Part shown: one piece after another, positions 1 to 9,960 of the stretch
Layout: each line of letters begins with the position of its first letter
Numbering within the stretch: position 1 is the first letter of the stretch
DNA from: Bathymodiolus brooksi
Lineage: Eukaryota; Mollusca; Bivalvia; Mytilida; Modiolidae
NCBI GenBank assembly: GCA_963680875.1
Contig: OY804575.1
Span: 106,548,505 to 106,612,504 of the forward strand
DNA length: 64,000 nucleotides
Direction of reading: 5' to 3'
Position numbers and translations under genes: made by a program
The notes under the pieces: generated by a model
What the model was told of the DNA's origin: nothing
Seen by the model: the letters and a program-made list of their open reading frames with translations, nothing else
Databases searched by the model: none

Positions 1-37
1 TTCGCCTATTCCATTGAATATAACGTTGAATCACAAG
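1..37 (+). CDS. possible end of an upstream RPTP exon
   Basis: The first 37 bases have an open frame (codons from base 2) that ends at a possible GT donor at 38-39 in phase 0. That is the phase needed to join the next recognised phosphatase exon at 1020. The donor (GTATCG) is weak and only twelve codons are visible. The encoded stretch, ending in NHK, has no motif of its own. It could equally be intron sequence. It is kept only because phase and position fit the exon that should precede the one at 1020. Confidence 0.35.
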
Positions 38-1019
38 GTATCGTATGTATGCAAATTAATTGTGTACTATTTATGTATATAAGTAAATTTGATTTTTCAT
101 AGTAGCATTATATATTTTAAGTGTTCTAACAAAACGTCTATTTTGTGACAAAATCTTAAAACATTATAAACGGAACCATTTAAATGTTCTTATCTTTTAT
201 GGTATACTTTATATTTGGTTATTTCAGAATGATAATTCACAAATTACTACCATGTATTTAATGTAATAATAAATTCATTTGGTGTAGAATGACAAACGTG
301 GAGAAATGATGTGCAAAATTTCAATCTAAAAACTACCTTGCATTTTTAACAAAATATGATGATCTGTATTACTACCACATTCATTATAAGAAGACCTTTA
401 CGAACAATAAATAAGGTCTAAGGGTGACATGATAAACGATCTATGAATGGTAATTCTTATTGCCTCAATCAATTGTGAAGTAGTTGTAGATGTTTTATCT
501 GCAACATGTTGTTGCTAAGTATAAACTGGTGGAATTTGTTTTTTCTACGAACAAGGATAGTAGAAATTTTCACATTTAATGCACTCATTTCCAGACCAGC
601 TGATTATTTAGATCATTCCGCACACAATGCGGCATTGTATTCTACAACAGAAATATACCCTTATCTCTGACTCCATATTATTTATTCCATGATCTAGGGT
701 GTGATAAATATAAATCAATGTGTTGTTCTGTTGTTTTGATATAGATCTGTTGTGTGTATTTAATATGAGCAATGAAAATGAAAAAGGACAAAAGGACTAA
801 GAATGAGATAGAAAACACCGCACAAAAACCATATTTTTTCTTGTTTGCATCACATTTAATATTTAAAGACGAAACATATCTTTAAACTGAATAATGTAAA
901 ATGTGTATTCAAATATATGTTTAAAAGGTAACCGGATACTGTAAAGAATTATCAATCTTGAGTTAAAAACGAAATGTAAAGTTTTGACATCTACTTAATA
1001 TCTTACTTTTCTGATGTAG

Positions 1020-1171
1020 GAGACAAACAAGAATACAACAGTACGTGTAGTATCTATGACTGAATGGAATACAGATAATGTACCGTCGTCTGGGAAATGT
1101 ATGCTAGACCTTCTAACCAATGTTTCTTCCTGGCGAAACGATCACCCTGGTTCAGTTACCGTCGTTTGTCG
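1020..1171 (+). CDS. RPTP exon, second phosphatase domain (WPD-loop region to active-site Cys)
   Basis: This exon has an acceptor at 1018-1019, a GTAAGT donor at 1172, and 50 codons plus two bases (phase 2 exit). The translation follows the order of a protein tyrosine phosphatase domain: a beta strand (TTVRVVSMTEW), the WPD-loop position, the helix GKCMLDLLTNVSSW, then the strand PGSVTVVC that leads into the active-site loop. The WPD loop reads W-N-T-D-N-V-P, so the usual Trp-Pro-Asp is absent. That is typical of the catalytically poor second (D2) domain of animal receptor phosphatases, which regulates or binds rather than dephosphorylates. The split Arg codon is completed by the exon at 2127. 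This is the left-most locus of the array; its ectodomain lies outside the window. Confidence 0.88.
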
Positions 1172-2126
1172 GTAAGTCTGTTTTTCATTTTAGATAGATA
1201 AAATAAAATATCGCATGCACCATTGTTTATGAGAAAAGTTTAAAGATGCAAAAAGGATAATCAGAATCTATAAATTGAAGAAAAAAAGACAATACAATAA
1301 CCAAAGGAAAACAGGTCAAAGGGACAAACAATGATATACAAAACTCTACACAGAAAACTTCTAACAGCACGAACACCACTTTATTAAAAATAACATGAAA
1401 GAAACAGCTTCAATTTCAGGAGATTTAATTAGTCTTCTATTAACTCTACAGAGTTTATTTTATTTAATGCACATCCTTCCGTTAGTTATTGTTTACATTA
1501 TATTAGTGGTAGTCGAGATCATAATTATTCGTTTTGTTGATACACACCATGATGAATGTGTACAAATATATAATTTATTTCATCACTTCAATATAAGACG
1601 AGGGCCGATGTCTATCCCCCCAACAACTGTATATTAAGTTTCTAATTTGCTGTTCTCCATTTTAAAACAAAAAACACGAAAGCAGATAATAGAAAAATGG
1701 GATGCGTCCTCATTTTAGCAACTTACCTTTGTATACTACTATATTAAAAATGTTGATTTGATGTATTTCATCGTCTTTGTCTGTGTACATAGTTTGTAGT
1801 TACAGCATTAAGAAAAACAAAGTCAACAAATTTCAAAGTAAAACTAAATACACGAATACAGATTACAATTGAGGAAACGCGTAGTCGTTACAAGTATCAC
1901 GAAGTATGTCTTTTAAATTTGTTTGCGAAGCACTGTTCATGATATTATTTCTTTCTTAAAGCAATATTTAAAAACAAAATTTCCGGACTTGCATCTTAAT
2001 TGATGTTCATGCATATTTCATAACAGAATCGTTTCACCTCGAAAAATGATCTACAGTGTGTGCTTAAACTAAAGATTTATGGAAAGAATTATCAATTCAT
2101 GGTGAGATATATGTCTTTGTTACAAG
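1172..2126 (+). other. RPTP intron with a dispersed-repeat fragment
   Basis: This is the intron between two phosphatase exons (GTAAGT to TTACAAG). Bases about 1255-1400 match, in reverse, the dispersed repeat also seen at 5775-5930, 8445-8615, 16915-17010, 37680-37960 and 57160-57560 (shared features: an aatcagaatc block and a gacaaacaa block). No coding sequence was recognised in the rest. Confidence 0.7.
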
Positions 2127-2262
2127 GGATGGATGTATGAGAAGTGGTGTCTTTGTTGCTCTCAGTCTGGTTTTAGAGAAAATAGAAATGGACGACGAAG
2201 TAGACATATTCCAGGTGGTGAGATCAATACAAATACGAAGACCAGAATTCTTCCCAAATTTC
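2127..2262 (+). CDS. RPTP exon, second phosphatase domain (active-site loop and following helices)
   Basis: The acceptor is TTACAAG at 2120-2126 and the donor GTAAGT follows at 2263. The first base completes an Arg codon from the exon at 1020, giving the loop C-R-D-G-C-M-R-S-G. This fits the C-x5-R phosphatase signature in spacing but not in content (normally HCSAGxGRTG). The rest, VFVALSLVLEKIEM followed by VDIFQVVRSIQIRRPEFF, matches the helices that follow the P-loop in classical phosphatases (VDIFQ and RRP are hallmarks). It exits in phase 0, as the next exon requires. It is probably a pseudophosphatase D2 domain on the cytoplasmic side of the membrane. Confidence 0.92.
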
Positions 2263-2544
2263 GTAAGTTGCACAATTACAACATACTTGTAAAATTGATT
2301 TGTTTTTAGCATTTTCTTTTGTTATTATTTTATATTTTCCTTGTTTTGTTTTATTTTGTGCTTCGGATTTTGTACTTCTGCATTTGATATTTATCCTTTT
2401 CATATATATATATATATATTACGAATTTAGTTTGCTACACATATTTTCATTGGTTCTTCAACCCTGAATGTAAGCATATATTCGGAAAACAGACGGGGTA
2501 TATATTTCAGTCCCCAAAAACGATTAAAACATGGACGACAAAAC

Positions 2545-3255
2545 ATTACGCTTCACTGAATCAATGGTATAATACGGAATAATAAATGTATTTTTACCAA
2601 ATTAAATGCTGTTTTCAATACTCAAAACGGCTGCATGAACAACAAAATATTACAACGATTAATTCCGTCACAAATACCTGATCGATTCAGCAAACTCCTA
2701 TGTTCCACGGCTGTACCATAACAAATAAACAAAACGTTGAGCCTTGAAAACTTTCGACGTCATGGGGCCACACCAAGGTTTTATTTACATGTTGTTAACA
2801 TTTAAATTATTGAAACTGTTTCGCAAACCCGTTGTTTTGTTATGTGATATATTAATGTTATATTCATAAAGTTTATAAAATTTAATACATATGAAACTGT
2901 ATTGATTTAGAAATTTAGTACAGTATTTTCCTTCATGAGACACCCTTTACATGAAATATGACGTGACACATATGTTGCCGTCATTGAAGAATGACGTCAA
3001 AGGTACTGAAACGGACATCTAGAGATACGAAAAATGAAAATAAAAGAGGAAAATTTATTTAATACAGTTGGATGTTGTATTTAAAAAAAAATGGTTACAT
3101 CCGTAATATATCATGTTATTCAGCTATCAGACAGGGTATATAATGTGACATTCCCGGCTTATGATATACATTCCCTTCGGCTGCGCCTCAGGGAATATAG
3201 ATCCTAAGCCGGGAATGTCACATTATATACCCTGTCTGATAGCTGAATAACATAT
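2545..3255 (+). repeat. 0.7-kb dispersed repeat, copy 1, ending in a long hairpin
   Basis: Bases 2545-3255 match 29660-30390 in the same orientation over almost their whole length with scattered substitutions. The last 140 bases (about 3113-3252) are an inverted repeat: two arms of about 45 bases (ttattcagctatcagacagg and its complement) around a G+C-rich loop with ttcggctgcgcctca. No open frame of note is present. It is probably a non-autonomous mobile element; no target-site duplication could be defined by eye. Confidence 0.75.
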
Positions 3256-3265
3256 AATATATATA

Positions 3266-3467
3266 AAGGTAACACTACGACTATTGAAGCTCCTTTTTTA
3301 GGGAGTGGATGTAGTCGAGTGGTCTAGGGCGCTGGACGTAAGGCTAAGCGAATGGTGCTGCAGTGTAACAATGGTGTGGGTTCAAATCCCGTCGAGGGAA
3401 GAACAAAAATTTTACAGCTCTAAAATCTAATTCTAACACTGTTTGGTTTAATTTTCAGACGTATATA
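3266..3467 (+). repeat. tRNA-derived module (SINE-like), copy A
   Basis: This 202-base module differs at only one base from the one at 3736-3937. It carries RNA polymerase III type internal promoter boxes: an A-box-like tagtcgagtgg at 3312-3322 and a canonical B box ggttcaaatcc at 3379-3389. The bases around the boxes do not form a proper acceptor stem and the variable region is long, so this is a tRNA-derived repeat and not a tRNA gene. It ends in an AT-rich tail (gtatata). Confidence 0.75.
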
Positions 3468-3480
3468 ATATTTAGTATTA

Positions 3481-3735
3481 ACCTAGTATCCTTTAAAGTA
3501 ACTTTGAGATCCAGTGGGACAGATATATTGTATGGTTGTCACTTGCTTCTAGACGTTTGTATAATATACTTTATTTCCTGTGACTGTATAATGAATAATT
3601 CTTCATTATCCTATCCAATATATTAAAAATTGCTGAGTTAGATTGCTGTCAAATTATAATATTAAGTATATATGTACCATCTACACACGCTTATACACAT
3701 GTCTTACGCCTATCCCTAGATTTTCCTTACGAGAC
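3481..3735 (-). mobile_element. relic of DDE transposon 3' region
   Basis: Read on the minus strand, these bases match the stretch at about 34795-35020 that forms the 3' end and 3' flank of the Tc1/IS630-like transposase. Shared landmarks are the gcaagtgacaac, tattatacaaacgtct, tcacaggaaa and gacataagacatgtgt segments. The relic sits exactly between two almost identical tRNA-like modules. It has no coding capacity. Confidence 0.7.
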
Positions 3736-3937
3736 AAGGTAACACTACGACTATTGAAGCTCCTTTTTTAGGGAGTGGATGTAGTCGAGTGGTCTAGGGC
3801 GCTGGACGTAAGGCTAAGCGAATGGTGCTGCAGTGTAACAATGGTGTGGGTTCAAATCCCGTCGAGGGAAGAACAAAAATTTGACAGCTCTAAAATCTAA
3901 TTCTAACACTGTTTGGTTTAATTTTCAGACGTATATA
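3736..3937 (+). repeat. tRNA-derived module (SINE-like), copy B
   Basis: This is a direct repeat of 3266-3467 with an offset of exactly 470 bases and one mismatch. The same A and B boxes are present. It ends in a longer AT tail (3931-3953). A more diverged 3' half of the same module follows at about 4070-4205, and a fourth, on the minus strand, lies at about 34597-34800. Confidence 0.75.
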
Positions 3938-4917
3938 TATATATATATATATAATGGATATCTAGTTGAATTAATAAAGAAGAACACAACAATGACCACA
4001 ACAAATCACTTGACATTATGATTAATCATGTCAACCCCATTTATATGGTTTTTCAATGTGCTATGCAAATCAGGGCTGCAGTGTACCAACGGTGTGTGAT
4101 CGGAACCTGCCTAACGATGAACAAAATTACACACAAAAATTGTCAACTAAGAATATCTACATCTTAACACTGATGGATTGAATGTTCATACGTCTATATT
4201 TAGTATATCATATATACAGTGAATTTAATTGAAAATGGAATAAATTCTATAGTGCAGAATGTACAACTATTAATCCGCTGTGTTTTGAAAGGCCAAGCGG
4301 GGTATATTGTATATTATTATTATACTTCACTCTCTGTTTACCTTTATAAAAAGATGACAGTAGTTTTGCTATTTCATCCTAAAATCAACTGCATGACTAT
4401 TCCCCCGGTGGTGCCGGTCAAAATTGTAGGACTATTCCACTCTGTGGTAATTTCAGCAATCATATTTCCCGGACTTTTCTAATTCATTCATTTGATTGGT
4501 TTAAATTAAATGACGTCATGCAAGTCCTCGGAAGTTTTCATTGCGTGAGCTAAAATCCCGAGACGGCTGACAACAAGTAAATGATTACTATTCCCCCCTG
4601 TGGTAATTTCAGCGATGATATTCCTTGACTTTTCTAAATCATTCATTTCATTGATTTAAATTAAATGACGTATAAAATGGAATGAGCATATCACCCTCTA
4701 AAAGAGGACAAATGTCAATATCCATACAAAAAAGAACGAAATAAATAAAAAATGTTGTCGTTGTTTTTGTTTTTGTTTTTATTAATTTCTTCTTCAAATA
4801 ATGTATTAATTTCAACAAAACACTAGTAAAGTAGACTAGAAATCCATCAGCAAAGGGCCTACAATTTAGAATTTTGAATTGCACAGTTGTTCAGTATAAT
4901 AAAACACATCATAGACT

Positions 4918-5045
4918 TGATATTCGGGTAATAACACTTGTATTGTCCCCTCTGTATCAACTATTTTCCTTGACGTTGCCTCGGAAAATAGTTGGTACCT
5001 TGGGGACAATAAAAATGTTATTACCCTCATACCCAGTCAATAAGT
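4918..5045. repeat. hairpin (foldback) element
   Basis: This is an imperfect inverted repeat. The left arm begins gggtaataacacttgtattg and the right arm ends with its complement, ccc at about 5024. The centre contains gacgttgcctcgg. It is like the hairpins at 3113, 24659, 30242 and 51752 in size and loop composition. Confidence 0.7.
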
Positions 5046-5134
5046 GTATAGTTTCCTGCATATAGAAGTATTCCTACTTTTCAATTGTTTCTGCTCAAAT
5101 ATTCGTTAATAACTAACATATAATATTTTTTCAG

Positions 5135-5206
5135 GATCAATACGAATACTGCTACCAGTGCACCAAACAACATGTAGAAGGAAATTCCATTTATGTAAAT
5201 GCATGA
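5135..5206 (+). CDS. RPTP terminal exon (C-terminus and stop)
   Basis: The acceptor is ATTTTTTCAG ending at 5134, and the exon opens in phase 0, as the exon at 2127 requires. It encodes 23 residues starting DQYEYCYQCTKQHVEG and then a TGA at 5204-5206. The DQYEYCY start is the Gln-Tyr motif found at the end of phosphatase domains (usually a QY followed by a helix), so this closes the D2 domain with a short tail. It marks the 3' end of locus 1. Phase, motif and position all fit. Confidence 0.88.
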   Translation, partial: DQYEYCYQCTKQHVEGNSIYVNA

Positions 5207-5774
5207 TAACAGACGTTAACAGTTGATCTCAAATGAAATATAACGAAAACGCTGAAACTATTTATTTGGATATTCTTAACTATATATTCACATGATAATT
5301 GTAATATTTTAACGATAACATGACATGTATCACTAGTGGACCAAGAACTTATTATCCTTCTGAGGCATAGGAGTTTACTCCAGATTGTTATTCGCATTGT
5401 TCAATTTTTGGTTTTTGCAGATCATTGTTTGTGTTTGAATCCCTTTTTATTTTGGACATTGTTTTGTATGTCCTTCGATTTGTTGCAAATGATTACCCCA
5501 CTGGTATCTTCAATTTTTTGCTTTGGCAATATCATTACGCATGCCACTAGAAGAGCGGGAACCGCTTGCAATTGCGGGGAACCATAGTTTGCTCCCGATT
5601 ATCTGTTGTGTTCATACTGCTCATTGTGTTGTTTTCTGTGTAGTTTTTTGTAGACCAGTGTGTGTATTTGTCCCCCTTTTCATGTGGCTATTACATTTTT
5701 CTAACTACCACCTTATGGTATTTCCAACCTCTCTTTACCGATCAATACTTGTAACAGTATAAATCGCTTAGTTT

Positions 5775-5930
5775 TAATGGGGTTCGTGCTCGTTCTTTAG
5801 TTTTATGTGTATGGTTTCTAGATCGTTGTTTGTCCTTTTGTGCTTTTTCTTTTGGCCATTATGTTGTCTGTTCTTCTTCTATTTACGGATTATGATTACC
5901 CCTTTGGTATCTTCAAACTCTGCATGCAAA
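5775..5930 (+). repeat. dispersed repeat fragment
   Basis: This matches 8445-8615 closely (shared block gatcgttgtttgtccttttg, ending in a ttaccc...ggtatcttcaaactc block). Reverse-strand relatives lie at 1255-1400, 16915-17010, 37680-37960 and 57160-57560. The longer copies show that it is part of a larger repeat. It is non-coding as far as can be seen. Confidence 0.7.
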
Positions 5931-5939
5931 CCTTTTAAT

Positions 5940-6060
5940 ATACAGGCAATACCTCACCAGGACAGGTAATCGAACCTGCAACCTTAATGGTGATACGGAC
6001 TTATTACATACGATATATTACAATCCAACTACCCCCACGATCATCCCCACGACCTCACTT
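5940..6060 (-). repeat. SINE-like fragment with B box
   Basis: The minus strand contains a B-box-like ggttcgattacc at about 5965-5980, typical of tRNA-derived SINE heads. The body is too short and diverged to define ends. Confidence 0.5.
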
Positions 6061-6672
6061 GTTGTAAAACATGTAGCAATGGAATAGACCTAAAAGGGGA
6101 AATGAGAGTGGTCAGTACATTGGGCCGCCAATGATCACTCCTAGCAAATTAGTGTTTATTAGAAGCTGTTGTTGTTTACATGTAACAAGCATTGCATTCT
6201 CAAAATACAAAACGCTAATAACATTCAATTGTGAGTTGCGTAATAGATTCATCCAGCGCTATCATTACTTATGGTCGCCTCTTTCGGATGAGACAGACCC
6301 CATTGTTTGAAAAAAAATGAGGTAACGTGTCTTGACATTTGTGGTTCCTTTTAGGACATATTGTATATGATCATCTCTTCCTTAATAATCAGAAAGTATA
6401 TCATAATGTGTAATATATATTGTACAATCGATTTTTGTGATAACAAATGTAATATCATGTCAGCCATATATTGTATATTCTGTTAATATATTAATGATAT
6501 TTTTTTATTTGTAACCAAGACGTACTGTATTTACTATAATCCGATATAATGCATCAAATAAATCTATTTGTGTGATAAGATACAATCCATGGATATGATC
6601 GTTAACTAGTGGATCATGGCATAAGTTGATATCAGCATAGACTGGACATTCTCAAATATAACTACAATTCAG

Positions 6673-6910
6673 TAATATTTTCAATTTTTGAACAGGTTAC
6701 ACGATATGACCTGGTTTGGGACAGCTTGCGCTTAATAAACCGCGTAGAGCTTCATGAAGAACGTAAACTGTTCCAAGCCAGGTTATTTAAGGAATATTTG
6801 AAATGCTTTAACAGGTTATACGATATAACATGGTTTAGGGCAGATTACGGAAAAATGTAATCTGTTCCAAACCAGGTTATATTAGTATAGCCTGTTGAAA
6901 AATTGAAAAT
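6673..6910. repeat. foldback element with internal near-repeats
   Basis: The outer arms (about 6673-6727 and 6858-6910) are inverted copies: ttcaatttttgaacaggtta on the left and its near complement on the right, ending in gttgaaaaattgaaaat. Inside lies a second pair of ccaggtta-type repeats, so the whole can fold into a long hairpin. It has no coding capacity. Confidence 0.7.
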
Positions 6911-7867
6911 GTTCATTGTAATTTAATCTTACAACAAAATTTAATGATTCCGCTATTTTAATTATGATTATTTCATGGGACTATTTGAATTTGTCGTTCG
7001 CGAATGAATATTTTGGTGACGTCACAATACCAACCCAGGTCATCAGGTATAACAAAAATGTTCTTCAGGCGGATCAGCCAATCAGATTACAGTATGTATA
7101 TCAAATCAAAATATTCATAGATATTGTGTCAATTCTGATTAATTTGTAATGTCAATATTTATATTTTTCATGTTTTTTTAAATCATTTTTAATCAAAACT
7201 TTATATTATTTCTGGTCGTGGTCACTGTACGTAGAGCACATGGTGCCATCTGATGATCAATAATAAATTCTTCAGAATTCAGACTTGAGGCTGCACTAGG
7301 ATAAATATTTATAGTGAAATTCACCAATTGGTAGCTTTTAATTTGTTGTGCATTGATCATTTTTACCCTTTAATGCACTAACATAATACATTTAAAACTA
7401 ATAATCAAATAGAATTAAAAATAGCCTTTTTCAAATTTATTTCCCGTTTTCTGCATAATTCATGTTGCTGTTAATTATTTTTTTCAAATATTTATTTTGT
7501 GGAATTTTGTTTTTGATTTTCAAGTTTTTTTTTCCATCTTTGCATTTATCATATTATTAAGTTAAAATTGACAACTTTATCTATTCTCATACTTTTTTTC
7601 TCCTTTTCAATATACGATGAATTATTTAGAGTTGAAAAGTGAAGAAATTCTATGATATGTTTTCTTCATCTCTGGTTGAAATTCCAAAAGGAACATAAAA
7701 CAAACTTATGACTGTCCAGGATATCCTCTTTCGAAAGTGTCGTCAAGGTATATGTAGAATTGCCAAGTGAATTGTGAATACCTAATTTTTTATGTTCAGG
7801 CAGTCTACATAATGTTATTTATACACAAAACAATATTGTTAGGGGCCTTGTTGGCTGTGATAACAAC
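6911..7867. other. no recognisable feature
   Basis: A+T-rich sequence with poly-T stretches around 7500-7600. Short open frames here have no similarity that could be recognised. Confidence 0.5.
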
Positions 7868-8090
7868 TTATTTGTCATGGAGGAGAGACGGGTGTTTAAC
7901 AACATTTGGATCTATAAATATTGATGTAGAGCGAGTGCTCATATACCCACTGAGTTTTTTAATTCTACTTTGTATCAGTGACCTAACCCTCTTCACCCAT
8001 TCAGAAGGAATATATAGGTCCTCATTTGCATGTTTTGCCCAGTGTCTGGCATAATCCTCGATGGAATCCAAAATAATTTGGAAGTTAAAA
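7868..8090 (-). pseudogene. reverse transcriptase element, N-terminal ORF fragment
   Basis: The minus strand reads, without a proper ATG, DSIEDYARHWAKHAN, then SEWVKRVRSLIQ, then MSTRSTSIFIDPNVVKHPSLLHDK. This order (YARxWA, WVKxVRSLI, STRxTSIF-DPNV, LHDK) is known as the region just ahead of the palm domain in a reverse transcriptase family common in bivalve genomes. The 18122-18484 fragment is the other end of the same family. The frame stops at 7868 before the conserved catalytic blocks. The exact class (for example Penelope-like or another) could not be settled from the fragment. Confidence 0.6.
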
Positions 8091-8164
8091 CTCGCATTGA
8101 AAGGATCGAATGATCAAATTGATTAAAATGCTGGTAAACAATATCATTGAAAATAAAATGTGTT

Positions 8165-8430
8165 TGCATATCATAGATGACATAGTACCTGCATATTACA
8201 CACATACAAATTAAATCTGTGTACAATTCATAACGTGTCTAAAACGGGTTCTACTACAGTAATATCATGTATTTGAAATAGAACGCAAAGGAAGCGATGC
8301 ATCACGAAGTTAAACATAGCATATACTATTTTGTACAACACCTACGTTTGACATATGACATTAATTTCAAATTGAACAGAGATATAAAGGGGCAGAAATC
8401 ATTGTATTGTGTTGTTTTCGTAATTATGAT
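8165..8430 (+). repeat. duplicated segment shared with 33962-34235
   Basis: The two stretches share blocks such as catagatgacata, cctgcatatta, gaagcgatgc/gaagcgaggc, tactattttgtacaacacct and tgacattaatttcaaattga in the same order and orientation. Together with 8780-9960 versus 36325-37330 they show that the flanks of the receptor loci were duplicated too. No gene is seen in it. Confidence 0.7.
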
Positions 8431-8444
8431 TGTGTGTTCACCCC

Positions 8445-8615
8445 CGGTTTTTAGTGAGGTTCGTGTTACTCGACCGTTAGTTTTATATATATATATCTTT
8501 TGTAGATCGTTGTTTGTCCTTTTGTACTTTTTCTTTTGGCCATGGTCTTGTCTATTCTTCTTCGTTATACGGATTCTGATTACCCCTTTGGTATCTTCAA
8601 ACTCTTCTTAACTTG
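8445..8615 (+). repeat. dispersed repeat fragment
   Basis: This is a clear copy of the repeat at 5775-5930, including ggttcgtgttactcga and a final ggtatcttcaaactc block. The complement of the gttactcga end continues in the longer minus-strand copy at 37680. Confidence 0.7.
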
Positions 8616-9119
8616 TCCCCAGGAACCTTAAAACAAATGTAATTATTATTTCAGCTGTATCATGAAAACTTATTATTGTTCAGTGTTATGTACAACATGA
8701 CAATGTGATTGTACTCATCCGTATTGCAATGAAAACGTATTGAACATAACTCTGTACAATAACAAATATATAATTTGTGTTTAAATACCATAGATGACAT
8801 ACTAATTCCTGCATATTACACACATAGAAAGTCAATCCGGGTACAATTAATAACAATTAAAAAATATATATTGATGCTACTTCCGAAATGCTATGCATTT
8901 AATATAGAAATCAAATTAAAACAGGCATAGCGAAGTTAGATATATTTTAATTTATGCTTTATACTACATTCGTATATCTAATTTGAAACTTTTGTAAGAC
9001 TCTGAAATCATGTAGCTCTCCAATCTTTAGAATTTGAGTGTAGCTGATCATGATCAGCTGATGAAGGTTATTCCAGGTACTTGTTATACCTGCATTTGTA
9101 CGAGTTCAAACTAAGCACA

Positions 9120-9330
9120 CTTATAATTGGTTTTTGGTGTGGCTTTATGGTGTTTAACGCCACTTTCAACAATATTTCAGTTATATTGTGGCGGTCAGTT
9201 TTATTGGTGGAGGAACCTGGTTGACCCGGAGAAAACCACCGACCTGTCGCAAACAAGTATGGACAGTAACCATTTTACTTTCTTATGTCTCCGATAAGGG
9301 TTATTCATTCTTTGTCTTATCACTGGGGTT
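9120..9330 (-). repeat. SINE body fragment
   Basis: This matches the body of the full SINE at 27960-28200 in reverse orientation: gtgtttaacgccac, caatatttcagttatat, gtggcggtcagttttatt and ggagaaaaccaccgacct. The tRNA-like head is not present. Confidence 0.65.
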
Positions 9331-9524
9331 TATTGTTCACCTACCCTCCCATTTGGTAATTGTTCCCAACAATTTCTCTGTCATTAAAATAAGGTGAGAC
9401 GATGTGTCTGTTATGAATACCAATATTACATTTTTGGTACAGTTCATTTGTTCTTTAGTAAGTATGTTTTCTTATTCTTATTTTTATTTTATATTTGTTT
9501 ATTTGACCTGATCTTTAATAACAG

Positions 9525-9715
9525 GAGGGGCACAATTGAGATATGTATATCCTGTGCATGTCATGGGATCAAGTAACTCATCATCAATATACATCTACAA
9601 CGATCTTCTGTTCTATATAATACATCCTATCTTTGACAATCTCGTTTGTACGAATATACAGGGTCGCCAAATCTTTAGTAAATTTGTTCCATGGTATTTA
9701 GCTATTCACACGTAA
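9525..9715 (+). CDS. possible terminal exon, unknown protein (copy 1)
   Basis: An acceptor-like TTAATAACAG precedes an open frame of 63 codons that ends in TAA at 9713-9715. The frame is entered in phase 1, the phase used by the receptor exons. The second copy at 36910-37121 has the same acceptor, the same phase and a stop at the same place. The shared part (IYIYNDLLFY, then FDNL, CTNIQ, PWYL) has no indels over about 140 bases. Most differences change the amino acid, so selection for coding is not shown. It may be a 3' exon of an upstream gene or only a duplicated non-coding block. Confidence 0.3.
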
Positions 9716-9960
9716 AAACACTTCCTGATTCTGGTTGATTTTTAATGTAGTGTGTATATTTAAATAATTTTACAAGTATTCATTGTCGTAGGTATATCAT
9801 GTATAATATTATAAAAAAGGGAATATATACTTCTCATGAAATAGGTAAGCTTATGAACAAAAATAGATATATTTAGATATATGTATGGTACATGAGAGTC
9901 ACTAAAAACAGGTTTCTCACACGAAAAGTTTTCTTTGAAGAATATATATGGGTTCACACG

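Larger units (their letters stand above)
2263..5134 (+). other. RPTP intron filled with repeats
   Basis: This long intron holds, in order, a (TA)n run near 2403-2420, the 0.7-kb dispersed repeat at 2545-3255, the tRNA-like modules at 3266-3467 and 3736-3937 with transposon relic between them, a divergent third module at about 4070-4205, and a hairpin element at 4918-5045. No exon was recognised in it. Confidence 0.7.
5207..6672 (+). other. intergenic, dispersed repeats, no gene seen
   Basis: Downstream of locus 1 the sequence carries fragments of a dispersed repeat at about 5395-5515 (diverged) and 5775-5930 (clear), and a SINE-like piece at about 5940-6060. From 6060 to 6672 nothing was recognised beyond A+T-rich sequence. 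Confidence 0.6.
8780..9960 (+). repeat. segmental duplication unit, copy 1 (matches 36325-37330)
   Basis: Long collinear similarity to 36325-37330 is seen: gcatattacacac, gtcaatccgggtacaatt, ttgtaagactctgaaatcat, tgaaggttattccag, aaggtgagacgat, and catctacaacgatcttctg onwards. A SINE piece (about 9120-9330) is present only here. The unit lies upstream of the signal-peptide exon of locus 2 (11925), as its partner lies upstream of locus 3 (41906). It contains the conserved open frame at 9525-9715. Confidence 0.75.

Noticed and set aside
3301..3405. Possible functional tRNA gene
   Set aside because: A and B boxes are present but the acceptor stem does not pair, the variable region is too long, and two near-identical copies lie 470 bases apart; better explained as a tRNA-derived repeat.
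4219..4482. 87-codon plus-strand frame
   Set aside because: Lies in repeat-rich intron sequence with a second diverged copy just downstream (cattcatttgattgg / cattcatttcattga); no motif.
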